Shown here piece after piece: positions 39,401 through 51,400 of a stretch of 64,000 nucleotides of DNA. The stretch covers positions 205,110,210-205,174,209 of the forward strand of contig BTPG01000005.1 in NCBI GenBank assembly GCA_036245525.1. Reading direction: 5' to 3'. The notes beneath the pieces were generated by a model. The model was not told the DNA's origin. It made no database searches and saw only the letters and a list, made by a program, of their open reading frames with translations. The position numbers and the translations under genes were made by a program. Numbering within the stretch: position 1 is the stretch's first letter; each line of letters begins with the position of its first letter. This DNA is from Semisulcospira habei (lineage: Eukaryota; Mollusca; Gastropoda; Semisulcospiridae).

Positions 39401-42400
39401 TTGGCCTCAACCTCAGCCCTTGGGTTTTCACCAGAATCATCGATGCAGTCGTCGCAATGTTCCGCCGGTCGTCCTCGAGTCCAGCTTCCAACTATCTGGA
39501 CGATTTGCTCCTCCGAAATCAGATTGCCTCCGATCTGGAGAGGGACAGGGAAGCACTGATCATCCTCTTCCGCCAGCTTGGTTTTCTGATCAATTTCGGC
39601 AAGTCGGACCTTGCACCCTCTCACCGATTCATACATCTCGGCATGGAATTCCTGGCCGACCGCAACCGCGTTCGGCTTCCCGCAGCTCGGATTCAGAAGT
39701 TGGCAATGCTGGCGCTCCAAGTCTCACGTGCAGATGCTGTTCCGGCCAGGGTTTGGCTACAACTTCTGGGACTATTGAGTGCGGCGGCGGACCTTCTGCC
39801 CCTCGGCAGACTCTACTCCAGACCGGTGCAGTTACATCTACTCCTCCACTGGCGTCCTTCGTCTGGCGATCTGACGACCCCTGTTCCAGTGTCTCCTTTG
39901 GTCAGACCTCATCTACAGCGTTGGATGGATCCTTCCTGGCTTGCATCAGGGGTTCCCCTTGTCTCCCCCTCTCCTCTACTTTCCATCTGCACGGATGCGA
40001 GCCTAGCCGGCTGGGGGGCACACCTGCTGCCGGAGTTCATCACAGCTTCGGGCAGCTGGCCGCAAGATCAAGTCGGAAAACACATAAACTTGCTGGAACT
40101 GAAGGCCGTTTAGCTTGCCCTCGTTACCTGGAAAGATCGTCTCTCTCAACAAGCCGTCCTGATTCTTTCCGACAACACCACGGTAGTCGCTTACATCCAG
40201 AATCAGGGCGGGACGAGGTTGCCCTCTCTCTGCATACTGTTGTACCAAATTCTCCTGTGGTGCAGGGATCGCAGCATCACTCTTTGAGCGCGGCACATAC
40301 CCGGTCACCTGAATGTCCTCGCGGACTCCCTCTCACGGCGGGGCCAGCTTCTCCACACAGAGTGGTCTCTCCGTCCGGACATCTTTCGGCTCATCTGCAC
40401 TCGATGGGAGACACCGATGATCGATCTCTTCGCCACACGGTGGAACAAGCAGCTCCCCCTCTTTGTCTCTCCCATTCCGGATCCCCAGGTCTGGGCAGTA
40501 GACGCTCTCTCCATTCCTTGGGAGGGCCTCCTGGCATATGCATACCCGCCTTCCGTTCTGGTACCCAAAGTCCTCCAGAAACTCAAGGGACTCAATGCAG
40601 TTCTTCTGTTGGTGGCGCCCTTCAACTGGACCAAGAATTGGACCACAGACCTCTTGAATCTGGCCACAGATCCCCCCTTGCGACTTCCCACCCCCCGCAC
40701 GATGCTCAAACAGCCCCGACAGAATCTTTACCACCTTGCCGCACGAGGCTTCTCGAGTGCAGCTGTGGCGGCTATCGCAGCAGCCCGCAGAGCTTCAACC
40801 CGGAATGTTTACGAGGGCAAATGGAGAATACTACAGTCCTGGTGCACTTCCCAGCAGCTCTCCCCCACGGATCTGACTATGCCCCAGCTGGCGGAGTTCT
40901 TTTTATGGCTTTTCGTCCAGCAGAACCTCGCACCCATCACCATCAGGGGATACTTGGCCATGATTGCAGACACCTACCGCCACTTGGGTCGACCAGACCC
41001 AGGAACCTGTAAAGATATATCAGATCTGATGGCACACCTAGACCTTCAACGGCCAGTTTCACGCTGTCTAGTCCCGCGCTGGGACTTGGCATGGGTTCTG
41101 ACGTGGCTCAACTCAACCCGCTTTGAACCTCTCACCTTAGCACGGTTCAGTGACTTAACCAGGAAAACATGCTTTCTGTTGGCACTCGCCACAGCATCCC
41201 GGGTGAGCGAGTTACATGCGCTCTCCACGCGCTCCGCCTATCTACAATTCCGCACTGATGGTTCGGTGCAGCTTCTCACCGACCAGTCCTTCTTAGCCAA
41301 GAATCGCCCACCCGCAGCTGCTCCACAGGTCATAACGATACGACCCCTACGATGTACGGATCAGTCCCCGGAATCTCGTCAACAGGATCCGGTCCGAGCG
41401 CTGCGAATTTACTTGCGCAGAACGAAGCCACTCAGACAAGGACATACCCGCCTTTTCCTGCCCTTGGCCCCAGTACGAGACATTGTGGCTGCCGTGGGCT
41501 GGCGGGCGGAATCAACCTTCGCCCGTTACTACTTGAGGGACCTATCCGGCCAGCGTGACAGTTTGGCCATGGTGGGGGACATCTCGGCAGCGCAGCACTC
41601 CCTCCAGGCGCCGCCAGCACAGTAGGTACGCATGGCTAAAATCATTGAGAGTTGAGCGCATGTGGGTGGCCTCGATAACCTAATACACGGGGAGTGCACT
41701 TCTTGGAGATTTCGTCTTGGTGTTAGGCGGCACCCTCCTCCTTTTTGACATTCTTCCTATTAGTCATGCGATCGGTAAGAGTTTTGAGGAAACAAATAAT
41801 TTTTCTCTAAAATGTATTTTTTTGAAAAATACTTACCGATGGCATGACTCAGAGGTCCCTCCCTCCTGCCCCGCTTGCCGCTATTGAGCTAAGGCAAAAA
41901 GACTGACGGGAAGGAAAGCACCAGATATGGAGGAAGGGGAGGCCACTCAGGGCTTAGTAACGACGCTCTGAAGTCGCCTCCTTGTTTGTATAGTATACAC
42001 ATCGGATGCTTAGGCTGAAATCGGTATGCTAAGTGTACCTTCCTATTAGTCATGCCATCGGTAAGTATTTTTCAAAAAAATACATTTTAGAGAAAAATAT
42101 ATTTTTTGAGGAAACAAATTAACTTTTCTCTAAAATGTTTTTTTTCGAAAAATACTAAAGTAGTAGACAATTCCACATAGTAATGTCATCGGTAAGTATT
42201 TTCGAAAAAATACATTTTAGAGAAAAATTAATTTTGAGTGTTTCTTTGTGTTTTTGGGTCGAGTGGATTTTTGGGTAGTTTGAAAACCCAAGAAACCGGC
42301 CACAACCATAAAATATCTCAAAATACATTTTATTTGCTGTAAAAAAATAAAGTGAAGCACCTGCTAAATTTTTCAAGCGTTCGCGACGTCTTTTGCTTGA

Positions 42401-45400
42401 AAACATCCAATGTTTGGACCCTGACAACATCACTTTGCAAGCGACAAATGCTGCCATGTTTGCGTCCATTCGAACCGGTTCCGTTTCTACTTTCCCATCC
42501 ACAAACCAGTTGAAGGCTACAAAGGCTCTATAAATAGCTATTGGCGCGAAACTGACGTCACAAACTACCAGAGATTTCCTTGTACGGACGTTATGTTGAT
42601 GAGATAATACTATTTACCAAAACGACCAATGAGCAGAGCGCGCCGAGTGTTCTGGACGGCTTCGGGTTTTTCCGGCCTGGCTCCGGGTGGCTTTGGGTTT
42701 TCTGACCGTCCCACAATGCACCATTACGCATGGCGTACAACACGATCAAAATACAAGAATCGCTAGTTCAGATCATGCATTTTCGACATTTTACCTCCCT
42801 TCGGCAGTTATTTCGCAAAGTCCATCAGTTGTAATCGTTGGAAATGTCTCCAACGGCTTCGAAGAAGTTGCGTGGTGCTCAGCTAACGGCCGAGAGGTTG
42901 AACAGACAAAGAGAGATGTGATCGAGCAGACGAACCCAAGTGAAGAGAGAGAGAAAGAAAACAATTCCTAAGCCTCATAATGTAAATGCCGATGAGACGG
43001 TGGTGAAATCGGCAACACGCGAGAAACTTGAATTGATGAAAGATGCTTGCGATGTGACGATGTCGGCATTGGAAGTAAATGATAAAGAAATATGGTTTTA
43101 CACATCGCTCAGGTGTACCTGAAGTGACGGTACAGCAGACATTGGGTGCACATGATAGTTTTCTTTGATGTTTTACCTGCAGAAACTTGATAAGTGTGCA
43201 TATATCCATGATTGAGAAACCTTTTGCTTTTCATTTTCTCATGCGAAATATGTTTACACCGCATAATTTGCATATTTATGATACAAAGCTGAATTAAGAC
43301 AAAGTAAAGGTTGATGTTTACCTTATTCTGTTTTTTCTCATTTTCACTTTTTTTCATCTTATTTTGAATAGATCTCATAAACCTGAAGAGGCCTCACCTA
43401 TCTGGTTTTTGAAGAGGCACAGCATTCAGACTTTGCAGTTATGATTGTTATTCAATTTGCTGCATTTTGTCAGAAGGATTTTGTGATTGAACAAGGGGGG
43501 AAAAGGTTTTGGTTAATCAATTCCCCGAAATGGACGTTTTTCCCTCTGTCAGCTCATGTGGCATATTTCATTATGAATAACTTTTTTCCCAACAGCTTCA
43601 GAATAAAATCCTCCTGACAAAATGTAGATGTTTTGACAAAGAATCACAAGAAAAAAAAACAACTTTAGTAGTGTTTGAGATCTATTGCTTTGAATTCATA
43701 CTAAAATTTGTATACAGTGGCCATCTTGGTTGGTTTTCATGGCAATGGTGAGTGGAACACGCCCAAAAACTACTATTTTGGTCTCGGCCTACCAAACCAT
43801 ATCAGAATACATCAACAGTTTAAAACAGAATCTAGACATTCAAAAACACATTTTTGGTGTTGTGTCTGGCCTTAATACTAAACTTGATACAGGGATGCCT
43901 GATAAAGGACTCTGATGCATACCATTGCTAGTTTTGTTGATCCCTATGAAATTCACAAAGTGTGTGAAAATGTCTTATGTGATTTGGTCTTTGACTCTTG
44001 CCATAGCAAAGATGTGTATGCATAGAAACACATAGTAAAATTTAAAGTTGGCATTTTCTCAGAGGCGATTTGAGTCGCTGTCGTAAGTTGTTGACCACAT
44101 GTTAAGACTCTTGAATATTTGCTCATTTTAGAGATCTGAACTGGAAAAGTCATGGTCACAAAGGTCAAATTATGTGGTCAGTCGTGTGCATGAGCCTTGG
44201 GGCTTTGTCATTCTTGTTTTTTTCCTACCAGACTTCAAAGTTTCTTACGTGTACTTTTATGCAAATGCTTTTAGCATTAAACTTTCACACGCAAGCTATG
44301 ATATGCACCCGAGCATTTTCTGTACTTGTCTGTGCACTCTCATCTGTGGGAATGACTACTCTGTGGCTAGAAAGGTTTATCTCCTTGTGCATGCAGCTAC
44401 CGGTACTGGTACTGTGTACGGTTTGGGCTGTGTGCATATGGGGGTTATCAGTTGTGCCTCATTGGGGTAATGATAAGTCGGCATCAGGAACTTAATTTTA
44501 GTGGCTGTTCAGTTGACTAAAAGAGCTGCATGTATGCAGTAAGATTTTGTTGTGGGCAGTGCATGTGACTTCTGCTCCTGTATTATAAAAATCAAATGTG
44601 ACTAAGTGCCAAAAGGTGCTCTCACAAAGAGGACAACTGGGTTGAAAATCAAAGTGTGACATAAAGTACCAGAAAATGTATTAAGTGATGTACACTGTAT
44701 TGGCAATGTGTTTGTAAAAGAAAAAGATAATATCTCAAATGGTTTTTGAGAAAATGGCTGTTAAGATTTGTAAGTCTGGATATGTCGGACATCAGGTATT
44801 GCGACATAGTGCCTTTAAATTAGTGGGATAAAAAAACACAAATCAGTTTCTAAACAGTTAAAATAATAAGTAGTGGTCACAATTGACCTATCCAAACAAT
44901 TACTGCTTTTTGGCTTAGAATGTTCTAATCCCCGAACATGATTTGTGTTGCAATACCTGACATCCGACCATATTCAATTTTTAAAACATTTTTAAAACAT
45001 CCTACAACCAAGAAAAACACACTTTGTCATGTTATATACCACTCACAGGAATACATGCACACATTAGAGCACAATGGGAGTCTATCTTTGCTGCCCAAAT
45101 ATATTTATTGGCAGTCAGGGCCAGAATTTGTAACTTATGTCGAACATCAGGATTGCAGCAGATATCCCCAGAATAGTTATCAGAAGCCACAAACACAAAG
45201 CCTTTCCCCCAGTTTCAAGCTACAATATTTAACAAACAAAACAGATATAAAGAACAAACTGCATACACTAAGATACAGCTTTCTGATGTAATATACATGA
45301 TGAAACATGACGTGCTAAACAGTCTGCGCCCGAAAAAATAAAACAAATATTCAAATAAGTTTTATCTGTGTACAGGCTGATGCACTATTTTAACTCTGAC

Positions 45401-48400
45401 CCTCAGATTTAGAAGGTCCTAATGGCTATGCAACTGGTTGTCCAACATGGCTCATTTTAACAGTGCCTTTGCCCCCAAAAGTTCTACAATCCATATGTGT
45501 TGAACGTCAGGATTGCAGCAACAAATGTTGGCACAAGCCTGACGTCCGATACATTTTTTATCATTGCATTATTATGTTATGAAATTCACCTGTTTCTTGA
45601 TCTCATTATCTTACGTTTGCGTCACAACAACTGCACGTCTCCATAAACGACAAAAATACATCGGTGACCCGTGTTCATTCAAATAACTCATTTACCAACT
45701 TGCATCGATTGGAGGTCAGATTTGCGACACGTGTTCGCGATCGAACGTCAGGTTGCTACAGCCATAAAATTTGTTATCACAAGAAATCATCTTCATTCTC
45801 CAACCTACTGCCTAAAATCGGTGCTGGAGTCTCGGGCGATTCAAACTCTTGAAAATGGTCCCTTACAATAAACATTTGGCTCTTTATTTTGTCTATGATT
45901 ACACTCGAACGTCAGAAGTGATCGAACGTCAGATTTATGAAAACAGTTGCGACAAAATGTCACGAGTTGTAGCTCTCCATTGACAAACCGGACATTCAAA
46001 ACAACCACGCTGGAATGTGGCCCATAATGCATCTATCATAACCGGACGATCGTAGACCAAAAAACCCAAAACAACTTTGTTAAACTTGTCAAATAGTTGA
46101 ACGTCAGATCTTGCGACAAAAACTGGCCGCTCACAATTTTTTTGCCAGCTTAGAAAACTGTGACGGAAAAGTAAATTTAAAGCATATAAAATATTCAACG
46201 AAAGCGAAACAACGCAATGACGCCATTTCCGGTTTGGGTCAGCGTGCCTTTCGCTAGCACAAGTTTGCGGAAATTAAGATGCTGCTGTTGCGACAAATCT
46301 GACGTCCGACAGTGGCTACTTTCAAGAGCAATAAACAAAAGCATGGCTTGCCTTCAAATCTGGGAAATACACGGATTATAAGGTCAATCTTCCCTGAACA
46401 TATGGGCATGGTTGGCACCAGGTTTGTTATTGTTGCTTTTACACGCGAGATCAAAACAGACCGACGGCATGTCATTGTCCGCTTTCCCGGGCCGATTTTT
46501 ATTGGTGAATTCTGGCGTTTTACAGTATACTCACCAAACGGCTTTACCTTAGGTGCAGAAATTATTGCCAGTATATCTTCAATCATTCACACACACATTG
46601 CACTTGTTAAAGTCAACACGTGTCTTTTTAAACAGATTTTAGTTTCCCGCAAAAGAGATCACTCACTTTTTGCTCACCTTTTGGCACTTAGTCATGTAGA
46701 CATTGTTTATAGCAGTCTATAGCACATGTTCATTTGTTGACTGTTTTGTTTTTCCTTAATTGGCTCATGTGTGATAGCAAAAGTGAGTATATATTGAGCC
46801 AGTGGTTCATCTGCCTGAGGGCGTCCGTTCCGTCCAAAGTAAACTCTTAACGCTGATATTTTCCTTGTGACTGTTTAAGCCGCAGTCTTAAAAACTTGGC
46901 CAGGAATACTTTGTGGCAAGACCTTTTTAAACATACCACAAGAGTCAAGGCCAAGAAATGCGTAAAAACAAAAGCCCACGTTTTTAAGAATAGTTTGTTT
47001 TTTTTCCCCTCAAAAACTATTTTCAACCTCTAACTTAAACCCAAACAGATATCGGATGGTATTGCCTTCCAATGCATACCAGTTGGGATGACTCTTCGGA
47101 CAGGTCTAGGTTAAAAGAGGTCAGCAAATATGTAAAAAAATGCCAACTTAGGTAGAATTTTAGTTTTGGGCTTGCGCACAAAGCAAAAGTATGTTCTGGG
47201 CCAGTGGTTGTCCATCATAAGCCAGCCCTTTACTTATTGTCACAAAGATCACTTGTGGATTGGTCATGTGTGTGAGCCATACAGGCTTTGCCTTTCTTGT
47301 TATCAGAAATTTTGCTAGCTCTTCAAACAAATTTCGACGTGTAAATAATGGTAAGACCTTTCTAAGCATTTTATTTAAGATGATCCCTCGCAAAGGTCAG
47401 TGTTCACAGGAGGTTGACGGATGTGCAAAAAAGAGCATACATTTTTTAGAAAAAAATGTTATTTACAGGTGTAAATACCAACCCTTTACTTGCGTTAACT
47501 CATTCTACCCCAACACCGAAATCCCCAAATGTTGCCGTTGTCCTCCGAAGAATGCACTCTAGTGCAGGACACAGATCGACCATGATAGTTCAAGGATGAT
47601 GCCAGAATAGCTTGGCGCCCATAGGCGCCAAGCTATTCTGGCATCACCCTTGAACTATCATGGTCGATCCTTATCTTGCTGTGGTGTGTCTGGGGTAGAA
47701 TGAGTTAAGACACTTGAACACATCTGTGATCTGTTGGGAAGGTCATATAGATCGTTCATGCACATAGAGCTGTAAGCGCTTTGCCATTTAAAAAAAAAAA
47801 TTTTTTGTTTCTTTTTTTTGGGTGATATTTCAAGTTCTTGCTCCTTTCTTCAACTTTAGTCATTGCTGTTTTTCAGCATAAAAACCTGCTGATACTTTAT
47901 GACGCTATTGGAACTCTGGCGGATTCTGTCGGACATCATCTTAATAAACCGGTAAGTGATGCCCTAAATGTTAAGCATTTAGGCTCACAGCGCTGCTCTA
48001 CCATTAATAGAAATGGTATTTGATGGACAAGCTTTGACAGGCATAGAAGGCTGTCTGTCATAGGAATTAGGATGAACAAATCTTGAGAGGGGAAAAAAGC
48101 ATCCAGTCATGATTGTTGATGATTTTTGGGTGGTTACATGATTAGATGCACCTCACCCCACAGCACCCCGCCCCCTTGTACTCTTGGTGTACATGTGGAG
48201 CTTTCTGATCAGTACTGACATACTTATCTTGCCTATGTTTAAATGCGATCCACTGTAGAGCGCCTGGGATGAAACTTTTGTCATCGTTTCTGTCCAGAAG
48301 ACAGACGGTAGACCCTATCGCAAGAGATAGATGGACTGTGATAATTCAAGGGTAGTGACAGATTGGTTGGCTTGGCAATCTGGCACTACCCTTGAATTAT

Positions 48401-51400
48401 CATGGTCCATCCATCTCCTGCAACTGGTACATAATAGTCAGGTGACAACTCCAAAATTTGGGAAATGGGGCCTTGGGGTTAAGAGGGTTAAATCCTATTA
48501 GAAAGCCTGCTTACCATATATGAAGAAAATGTACTTGTCACAGCGGTGATGAAAACTGAACTCTCTCTTACTGACATTTTTTGAGGAAAAGGTATTTCTG
48601 ATGCTGTGCCTATTCAGCGCATTGAGGCTTAATATGTAAACACCAGGATGAGGCATCACAGCTGACTGTATTGTTTGTAGTCATATTTCCTAGGTTTTGA
48701 CTAATGGTGTAGTGTTTCTGAAGGAAAGAATCAATGCCTCATACTCAGGTGGTGGTGTCAACTTGCATAAGTGAAGAAGCAACCTTGTACAAGGTATTTA
48801 ACTCGCTGTGCCAGGACACATCACAGCAAAATACGGATTATGGATTGAGCATGATAGTTCAAGAGTGGTGCCAGAATAGCTTGGTGTCTGCACCCACAGA
48901 CGCAAAGCTATTCTAGCACCACCCTTGAACTATCATAATTGATGTGTCTCCAGAATTGTACTAAAGTCTTGAGGACAATTTCATAATTTGGGATTCGACC
49001 TTGGGGTGCAATGGGTGCATTTGTTGTGTGTCCTGTTTTGCAGGAATATGTGAATCTGCTGATGCCTCCACTCATCCAGAAATGGAACATGTTGAAAGAT
49101 GAAGACAAAGACTTGTTCCCGCTGCTTGAGGTCAGCTTCTTGTCTGATATATTGCTGTGAAACTTAAAGGGGCACTACCGACCTTTTTTAATGCTTCATT
49201 TCGCAAAAAGCTTTTACTGGGCTTCAGTATACATACCCACTTAGACAGTGACCACCCTATTGTCCCACCAAATGCTTTCTTTCGTCCGTTCAAAGCGAAA
49301 GAGGCCACCGTAATAGTGCGGCTGGACCCGGTCAAAAGATTGCTTCCGATAGACGATCAGGTAGCTGACGTCATAACTATTCTATACGACCTTAGGTCAT
49401 CTGCATAATTATAACCAATCAGAGACAAGATGGCGGATGAACCTGTAAAGAAAAAAAGAGAGTATCAGTCGACTCGCGCTGGCCGACAATGACAGACTCG
49501 TAATTGAAGAGAAGAAAGAGAGACAAGATACCCCTAAGTAGAATTGACATCGGACAAGGGAATATAGAGCTTGGCTTGACCGCCCATCCAGAATTTGTCG
49601 CTTTCTTGCTATGTGAAACAGTAAGTAATCCGGTTACGATCTTTGTCGATCTTCCTATAGTTTCACGAGCGCTAGAGACTGAGAATTCATGATCTTTAGT
49701 AGAATTTATCTCTTGCTGATTTTGCAAGATTTTAAACCTGTTTTATCATGAAGTTACGAGCTAGTTCATCAGATTTTATGCTGCAAGGATCAGACAACTA
49801 CGGCCTGTGTGTCAAAATTGCGGCACCGGCTGCTGACATCGATGGTCGTGACACGTTTTTGTCTGTGTGGGCTCTCATTCACTCGATTCACAGAGGTTTG
49901 TGACGCTGGCTCAGTCGCCGGCTTGGCGCGGAGACCTGAGTCGAAGAACTTGAAGCCACGCCCACAGCACGATTGCCCGTTTCTCAGGGTAGCAGGTCAA
50001 GCGGAACCCGCATTGATTTTGACAGCATAGCGAATAAGTGGAAAATTTATTTTACATTCTCGTGAAAAATTATGTCAAAGGGATGCCGGAGAACATCAGT
50101 ACATGTCTACCGTACTGACGCGTGTGTACCCACTCGACAACAATGACCGCCTCCGTCGTCAGCAGTATTGATTGATCGGGTTCTGCCTTGTGACGTAGGC
50201 TAGTAAATATGCACAAATTCAAAACGAGGCCGATGCAGACGATAATTTGCACTCTCGGGTACAAAAACAACACACCCATCAAACGATGAATTCCGACATT
50301 TGGCATTGTATTTACATCATAAAGCTCTAAGTTAATACACAAAGGACCCATACATAATACTGTCAGCAGTATCTGTTGCAGACAGTTTTCCGACTGTGTT
50401 GAGATGATTAAACCTGGGGAGAATCGCTTTAACTGTATGCCTTCCGAAAGTTTGTTAATAAATGGACATAGTGATCATCTTTGCAGAACCTTTATAGAAA
50501 CACTCATGCAAAAAGACCTTGTGCGCGCAGCCATCAGCACTGTTTACAGTAGCTGTGGCAGCTTGCACAAGGGAGTTAAAATATTTCTCGCTGATATGTG
50601 CTCAGGGTTTATCTTTTGGATTTGAAGTTATGACAGTGTCCTGTATTTTGTATGTACTATGAAAAGAAACGGATTCACAATAAACATTCCTTTGTGATAT
50701 TGACTCTGACATCACGCATTGCTGTTGTGTTTCAGTGTTTGTCAAGTGTGGCCACTGCTCTCCAGTCTGGTTTCCTGCCGTACTGTGAGCCCGTCTACCG
50801 GCGCTGTGTCTGCCTGGTGGAACAGACCCTCAACCAGAACTACGTTAGTGAAATTCTTGATCACTTCTGTTACTGAGTGCTTAGGCCATTTACTCGTCTA
50901 TACCCAGCATAAACACTGACATTAAATTTTGGTTGTGTTAAAAGTGTTATCAGTTGGAGTAACAGTACTGTTCATCGTGTGTATTGAAACTGGTCTTGCG
51001 TACATCATGTGTATCGAAACTGGTCTTGCGTACATGTCCTTGTGTCCATACTAAATTGAAAACTTAAGGAATACAAGCGCAACTGCTGTAGGCTGCTGTA
51101 TTTGAGTCTTCATCTCTGTTAGAATTGTTATTTTAATATTTGTGTGGTGGTTACAGAGTTGATATTTGATGGTTGCAGTGTGTGTTGCAGGCCAACCTGT
51201 CTCAGCCTGACCAGTACGACCCTCCGGACAAAGACTTCATGATTGTGGCCTTGGACTTGCTGAGTGGACTAGCTGAGGGGCTGGAGCACCATATTGAGGG
51301 GCTGGTTGGCAACTCTAGCATCCTGAAGCTCCTCTACCAGTGCATGCAGGTACTTGATTCTTCTGTAGTCGGTAGTGTAAAGGGATGTAGGGATGGTCAA

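Larger units (their letters stand above)
29863..42149 (+). mobile_element. DIRS-type retrotransposon, younger copy (DIRS-2)
   Basis: Inverted terminal repeats: 29870-30075 (CTAATAGGAAGGTACACTTA ... GAGTGGCCTCCCCTTCC) matched in reverse at 41870-42060. Order inside: gag (30523-38845, interrupted by a LINE) and pol with RT, RNase H and tyrosine recombinase (to 41625), then further repeats of TACCGATNGCATGAC in both orientations. That is the DIRS layout: inverted ends, YR instead of integrase, no target duplication. About 6.3 kb without the LINE. It appears to sit inside the 3' end of DIRS-1. Confidence 0.85.
24239..42235 (+). mobile_element. DIRS-type retrotransposon, older copy (DIRS-1), heavily interrupted
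   Basis: The left terminal repeat (24239-24330: CATTACTATGTGGAAG ... GTCTACTATATTTCAGCC) is matched in reverse at the far right (42150-42200: AGTAGACAATTCCACATAG). Body pieces are a Ser/Pro-rich gag start (24878-25112), reverse transcriptase and RNase H debris (27858-28700) and a tyrosine-recombinase end (28740-29740). Between them lie a SINE nest and a second DIRS copy. DIRS elements have inverted ends and no target duplication, so the boundaries are inferred from end matching and are approximate. Confidence 0.6.

Noticed and set aside
40111..40287. Programmed readthrough of the two stops in DIRS-2 pol
   Set aside because: Different stop codons at non-conserved places, one explained by CGA-to-TGA decay; no readthrough context. 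Ordinary nonsense mutations are simpler.
38577..41012. Long open frame of 811 codons across DIRS-2
   Set aside because: It has no RT, RNase H or recombinase motifs, while the overlapping +1 frame has all of them in order. It is a shadow created by GC-rich coding sequence.
42327..42540. Possible small gene with TATAAATA
   Set aside because: The short minus-strand ORF has no recognisable domain, splice context or second exon; the TATA string is probably chance in AT-rich DNA.
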